Assembly: GCA_023369685.1 (NCBI GenBank)
Contig: SACZ01000001.1
Span: 186,381-250,380, forward strand
DNA: 64,000 nt
Direction: 5' to 3'
DNA from: Prolixibacteraceae bacterium JC049
GTDB lineage: Bacteria; Bacteroidota; Bacteroidia; Bacteroidales; Prolixibacteraceae
Shown here piece after piece: positions 61,702 to 64,000 of the stretch. Position 1 is the first letter of the stretch, and each line of letters opens with the position of its first letter. The position numbers and the translations under genes are program-made. The notes below the pieces were generated by a model that ran no database searches, was not told the origin of the DNA, and saw nothing but the letters and a program-made list of their open reading frames with translations.

Positions 61702-62163
61702 ATGGGACATAATAAGTCGTCGAACGTAAATATTCGTAACAAGAAAGCTTTTTTCGAGTACGAAATCACAGATAAGTTAATTGCAGGAATTCAGCTTTTG
61801 GGAACCGAAATTAAATCGATTCGCTTAGGAAAGGCTAGTTTGGCTGATTCGTATTGCTATTTTGCCCGCAACGAGATGTTTGTGAAAAACCTGCACATTG
61901 CAGAATACGATTGGGGAACCTGCAATAACCACGATGCTCGTCGTGAAAGAAAATTGTTGTTGAACCGAAAAGAGTTGAATAAATGGGAACGAAAAACCAA
62001 AGAGACTGGTTTTACCATTATTCCTATTCGTTTGTTTGTTACCGATAAAGGTTTGGCTAAAATAGAAATAGCTTTGGCTCGCGGTAAAAAACATTACGAC
62101 AAGCGCGAAACATTGAAGCGCAACGATGCGAAACGCGATATGGATCGCATGAGAAAATTCTAG
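61702..62163 (+). CDS. smpB: SsrA-binding protein SmpB
   Basis: A 153-residue tmRNA-binding protein for ribosome rescue. It shows [77 protein letters not shown] and a basic C-terminal tail ([30 protein letters not shown]). The tmRNA gene itself is not seen in this window. Confidence 0.97.
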   Translation: MGHNKSSNVNIRNKKAFFEYEITDKLIAGIQLLGTEIKSIRLGKASLADSYCYFARNEMFVKNLHIAEYDWGTCNNHDARRERKLLLNRKELNKWERKTKETGFTIIPIRLFVTDKGLAKIEIALARGKKHYDKRETLKRNDAKRDMDRMRKF

Positions 62164-62192
62164 AGTAAATAAAAGTTGATGAGTGGTTGCAC

Positions 62193-62918
62193 TTACGGTG
62201 CAACCAAATAATTTTCCTGAGGAATCAGTGGTTTTCGCTTATAGCGCAGTAATAGCTGTGCTGTGGCAAATACATCTTTCTCGCAATAGCGGGCTATCCT
62301 GTCCAAATCGTTTTCCTGATAATAAACTGCAGCTACCTCGCTGCCATCGATATCATCTTTCGGTGTAGGAATGTTGAAAATGGCACACAACAAATCCAGC
62401 GAAGTGTAGTGTTTGTAGTCGCCAAATTTCCAAAGCTGCATAGTGTCCAGAAAAATATCTTTAATTTCCCAAGGCTTGGCTCCGGCTATATCTAAAATGT
62501 TTGGAAGCTCTAAACCGTTGATAACAGTGCGACGGGCAATGTAAGGAATGTCGAATTCGAGTGCGTTGTGGCCACAAACTCTTTTGCGTGGAGAGCTCAT
62601 GAATCGGGTTAGCATATTATTGAATTCCGAAAGCACTTGCTTTTCGTCATCGCCATAATACGACTTAACCCGAAATTGTCTTTCTCCTTCTTTCTGAACA
62701 ATAAAACCGGCCGAGATGCAGATGATTTTACCAAATTCGGAATAAATTCCCGCACGCTGATAGATATCTGCAGGCGTTTCGTCTTCCTTGGTTAGAAATT
62801 GCGCTTTCTTCTCCCATAACTTCTGGAAGCGTTCAGGCATATCCTCAAATAATTCGTATTGAGGAACAGTTTCTACATCGATAAAAAGTACATCTTCGGC
62901 ATTCAGTTTTTTGAGCAT
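62193..62918 (-). CDS. DEDD-type 3'-5' exonuclease (PolB-like predicted exonuclease family)
   Basis: A 241-residue protein of the RNase H fold. The acidic motifs are DVLFIDVETVP (Exo I, Asp/Glu), CGHNALEFDIPYIARR (Exo II, Asp) and LDRIARYCEKDVFATAQLLLRY (Exo III, YxxxD). It matches the family of predicted 3'-5' exonucleases related to the DNA polymerase B proofreading domain. It has no polymerase domain, so it is probably a stand-alone nuclease acting in repair or RNA turnover. It follows udk by 2 bp on the same strand. Confidence 0.85.
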   Translation of the reverse strand: MLKKLNAEDVLFIDVETVPQYELFEDMPERFQKLWEKKAQFLTKEDETPADIYQRAGIYSEFGKIICISAGFIVQKEGERQFRVKSYYGDDEKQVLSEFNNMLTRFMSSPRKRVCGHNALEFDIPYIARRTVINGLELPNILDIAGAKPWEIKDIFLDTMQLWKFGDYKHYTSLDLLCAIFNIPTPKDDIDGSEVAAVYYQENDLDRIARYCEKDVFATAQLLLRYKRKPLIPQENYLVAP

Positions 62919-62920
62919 GA

Positions 62921-63541
62921 TTAGCTGTTTTGTGAAATCAGGTTTTTCTCGATAAATTGGGTTAAGATATCGATAGCTACCTTGTTACTTCCACCTTCGG
63001 GAACAATAATGTCGGCGTAGCGTTTGGTAGGCTCGATAAATTGTAAGTGCGACGGACGAACCGTTTTTTCGTAGCGATCGAGTACTTGTTTTACATTTCT
63101 ACCACGTTCCATAATGTCTCGGCTAATTACACGAGAAAGTCGGCGGTCGGCTTCACAGTCAACAAATACTTTGATGTCCATTAAATCGCGCAATGGAGCA
63201 TGTGCCAGGCACAAAATTCCTTCCACAATGATTACCTCTTTAGGTGCAATCGGATTGGTCTCTTCGGAACGCGTACAAGTAAGATAAGAGTAAATAGGTT
63301 CTTCTACCGGAAGTCCTTTCTTTAATTTGTCTATATGTTCTGTTAATAGTTCAAATTCAATGGCATTAGGATGGTCGAAATTAATTTTCTGACGCTCTTC
63401 CAATGGCAAATGTTTGTTGTCTCTATAGTATGAATCTTGTCCCAATACGGTTACCGCTCCTTCGGGAAGTCGCTCAATAATTTTACGAACAACGGTTGTT
63501 TTTCCCGATCCAGTTCCTCCTGCAATTCCAATAATAATCAT
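62921..63541 (-). CDS. udk: uridine kinase
   Basis: A 206-residue kinase that phosphorylates uridine and cytidine. The P-loop is IGIAGGTGSGKTTVVRKI, followed by GQDSYYRDNKHLPLEERQKINFDHPNAIEFELL (substrate lid), IIVEGILCLAHAPLRDLMDIKVFVDCEADRRLSRVISRDIMERGR and SKRYADIIVPEGG-like sequence (PTKRYADIIVPEGG). Its stop lies 2 bp before the exonuclease start, so the two are translationally linked. Confidence 0.97.
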   Translation of the reverse strand: MIIIGIAGGTGSGKTTVVRKIIERLPEGAVTVLGQDSYYRDNKHLPLEERQKINFDHPNAIEFELLTEHIDKLKKGLPVEEPIYSYLTCTRSEETNPIAPKEVIIVEGILCLAHAPLRDLMDIKVFVDCEADRRLSRVISRDIMERGRNVKQVLDRYEKTVRPSHLQFIEPTKRYADIIVPEGGSNKVAIDILTQFIEKNLISQNS

Positions 63542-63907
63542 AGTGTATCAGTTTTGATGCAAATTTAGTGCATATATTTTAGTCATCGATATATTTATTG
63601 CATCAATTTTATGCCTCTAAAGGTGAAAAAGATTCATTCATAGGTTATTGTCTGTATGAACGAATTTTAAGTGATTAGGTTATTATTTTGATAAGATTTT
63701 AAGATTATTCGATTTTCGGATATTCAGAAAAAGAAATTAGAATTCGATACAATTGAATTATTAGATGTGGCTGATAATCTGTAAATACAGCCATTGGTCT
63801 TTATATGATAAACTGTAAATATTTTGATTGAGCCACTAATGTTGTTCCGGTAGAAAGTATTAATTTCGCACCGTAGATTAATTCAGTAACTATAAAAATT
63901 GAATACG
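63542..63907. other. AT-rich intergenic region with no recognised feature
   Basis: 366 bp between the divergent udk and Dabb genes. I see no hairpin terminator, no complete promoter match to TTTG/TAnnTTTG, no repeat and no open frame of note. Promoters for both genes must lie here but could not be pinpointed. Confidence 0.6.
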
Positions 63908-64000
63908 ATGATTAAGCATATTGTTCTTTTTAAGTTGAGAGAATTTGCTGCAGATGCAGAGAAAACAGCAGCTTTGAATAAAATGAAAGAGATGTTGTTG
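63908..64000 (+). CDS. Dabb-family (stress-responsive A/B barrel) protein, N-terminal part
   Basis: The first 31 codons are in the window: MIKHIVLFKLREFAADAEKT, then AALNKMKEMLL, still open at the right edge. The MIKHIVLFKL opening is typical of Dabb-domain proteins (PF07876), small dimeric alpha/beta barrel proteins of about 100 residues with roles from stress response to polyketide cyclisation. The function of this one cannot be assigned from the fragment. Confidence 0.75.
   Translation, partial: MIKHIVLFKLREFAADAEKTAALNKMKEMLL

Overview
The window is chromosomal DNA from a member of the Bacteroidota, most likely class Bacteroidia, possibly a marine Marinilabiliales relative (the order is inference). 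The evidence is a SusC/SusD pair under ECF sigma/anti-sigma control, a gliding-motility-type lipoprotein (GldD), an eukaryote-like RRM protein, AT-rich DNA, A-rich start contexts without strong Shine-Dalgarno sequences, and promoters of the Bacteroidota type (TTTG, about 19 bp, TAnnTTTG). There is no rRNA, CRISPR array, prophage or complete insertion sequence.

Layout. 1-3.5 kb: the end of a PNGase F-like glycoamidase, a secreted START-like protein, an RRM protein, a heptanucleotide array, a secreted EEP-family hydrolase and a small outer-membrane protein. 3.6-8.5 kb: htpG behind a sigma-54-like promoter, then a LytS/LytTR two-component pair. 8.5-18.3 kb: ECF sigma factor, FecR-type anti-sigma factor, STN-containing SusC, SusD and two surface lipoproteins, a nutrient-uptake locus with no degradative enzyme. 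18.3-31.1 kb: a branched-chain amino-acid operon, ilvD-ilvB-ilvN-ilvC-leuA-leuC-leuD-leuA/cimA paralogue-leuB. Its leader holds two consecutive ribosome-mediated attenuators, each with its own Ile/Leu/Val-rich leader peptide, antiterminator and terminator.

31.1-34.1 kb: an AT-rich two-gene island (outer-membrane protein and fibronectin-type lipoprotein) between two diverged direct repeats of about 148 bp. The lipoprotein ATG is out of frame across an (AC)5 tract, which looks like a phase-variable or broken start. 34.2-41.2 kb, mostly minus strand: alpha/beta hydrolase, LutA-like Fe-S protein, DsbD, a membrane-bound LuxR regulator, RNase G, a 30-residue bS22/mS38-like ribosomal protein and HU. 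41.3-48.5 kb: mutY, ssb, gldD (gldE absent), a phosphopantetheinyl transferase, a zinc ribbon protein, a DUF5686 outer-membrane protein and an unknown protein.

48.5-57 kb: dipeptidyl peptidase III, a LytTR regulator, a TrmH methyltransferase, a second HU, a HisKA/OmpR two-component pair, a nicotinamidase-like hydrolase and two copies of a tRNA-Ser(UGA)/tRNA-Trp(CCA) pair. 57-64 kb: a GH172 (DUF2961) protein, map, an acyl-ACP thioesterase whose 3' end is tandemly duplicated, miaA, a Yip1 membrane protein, smpB, a DEDD exonuclease, udk and the start of a Dabb-domain gene.

The strongest candidate for something unusual is the tandem attenuator ahead of ilvD. Next are the AC-tract lipoprotein inside its repeat-bounded island and the family of small palindromic repeats.
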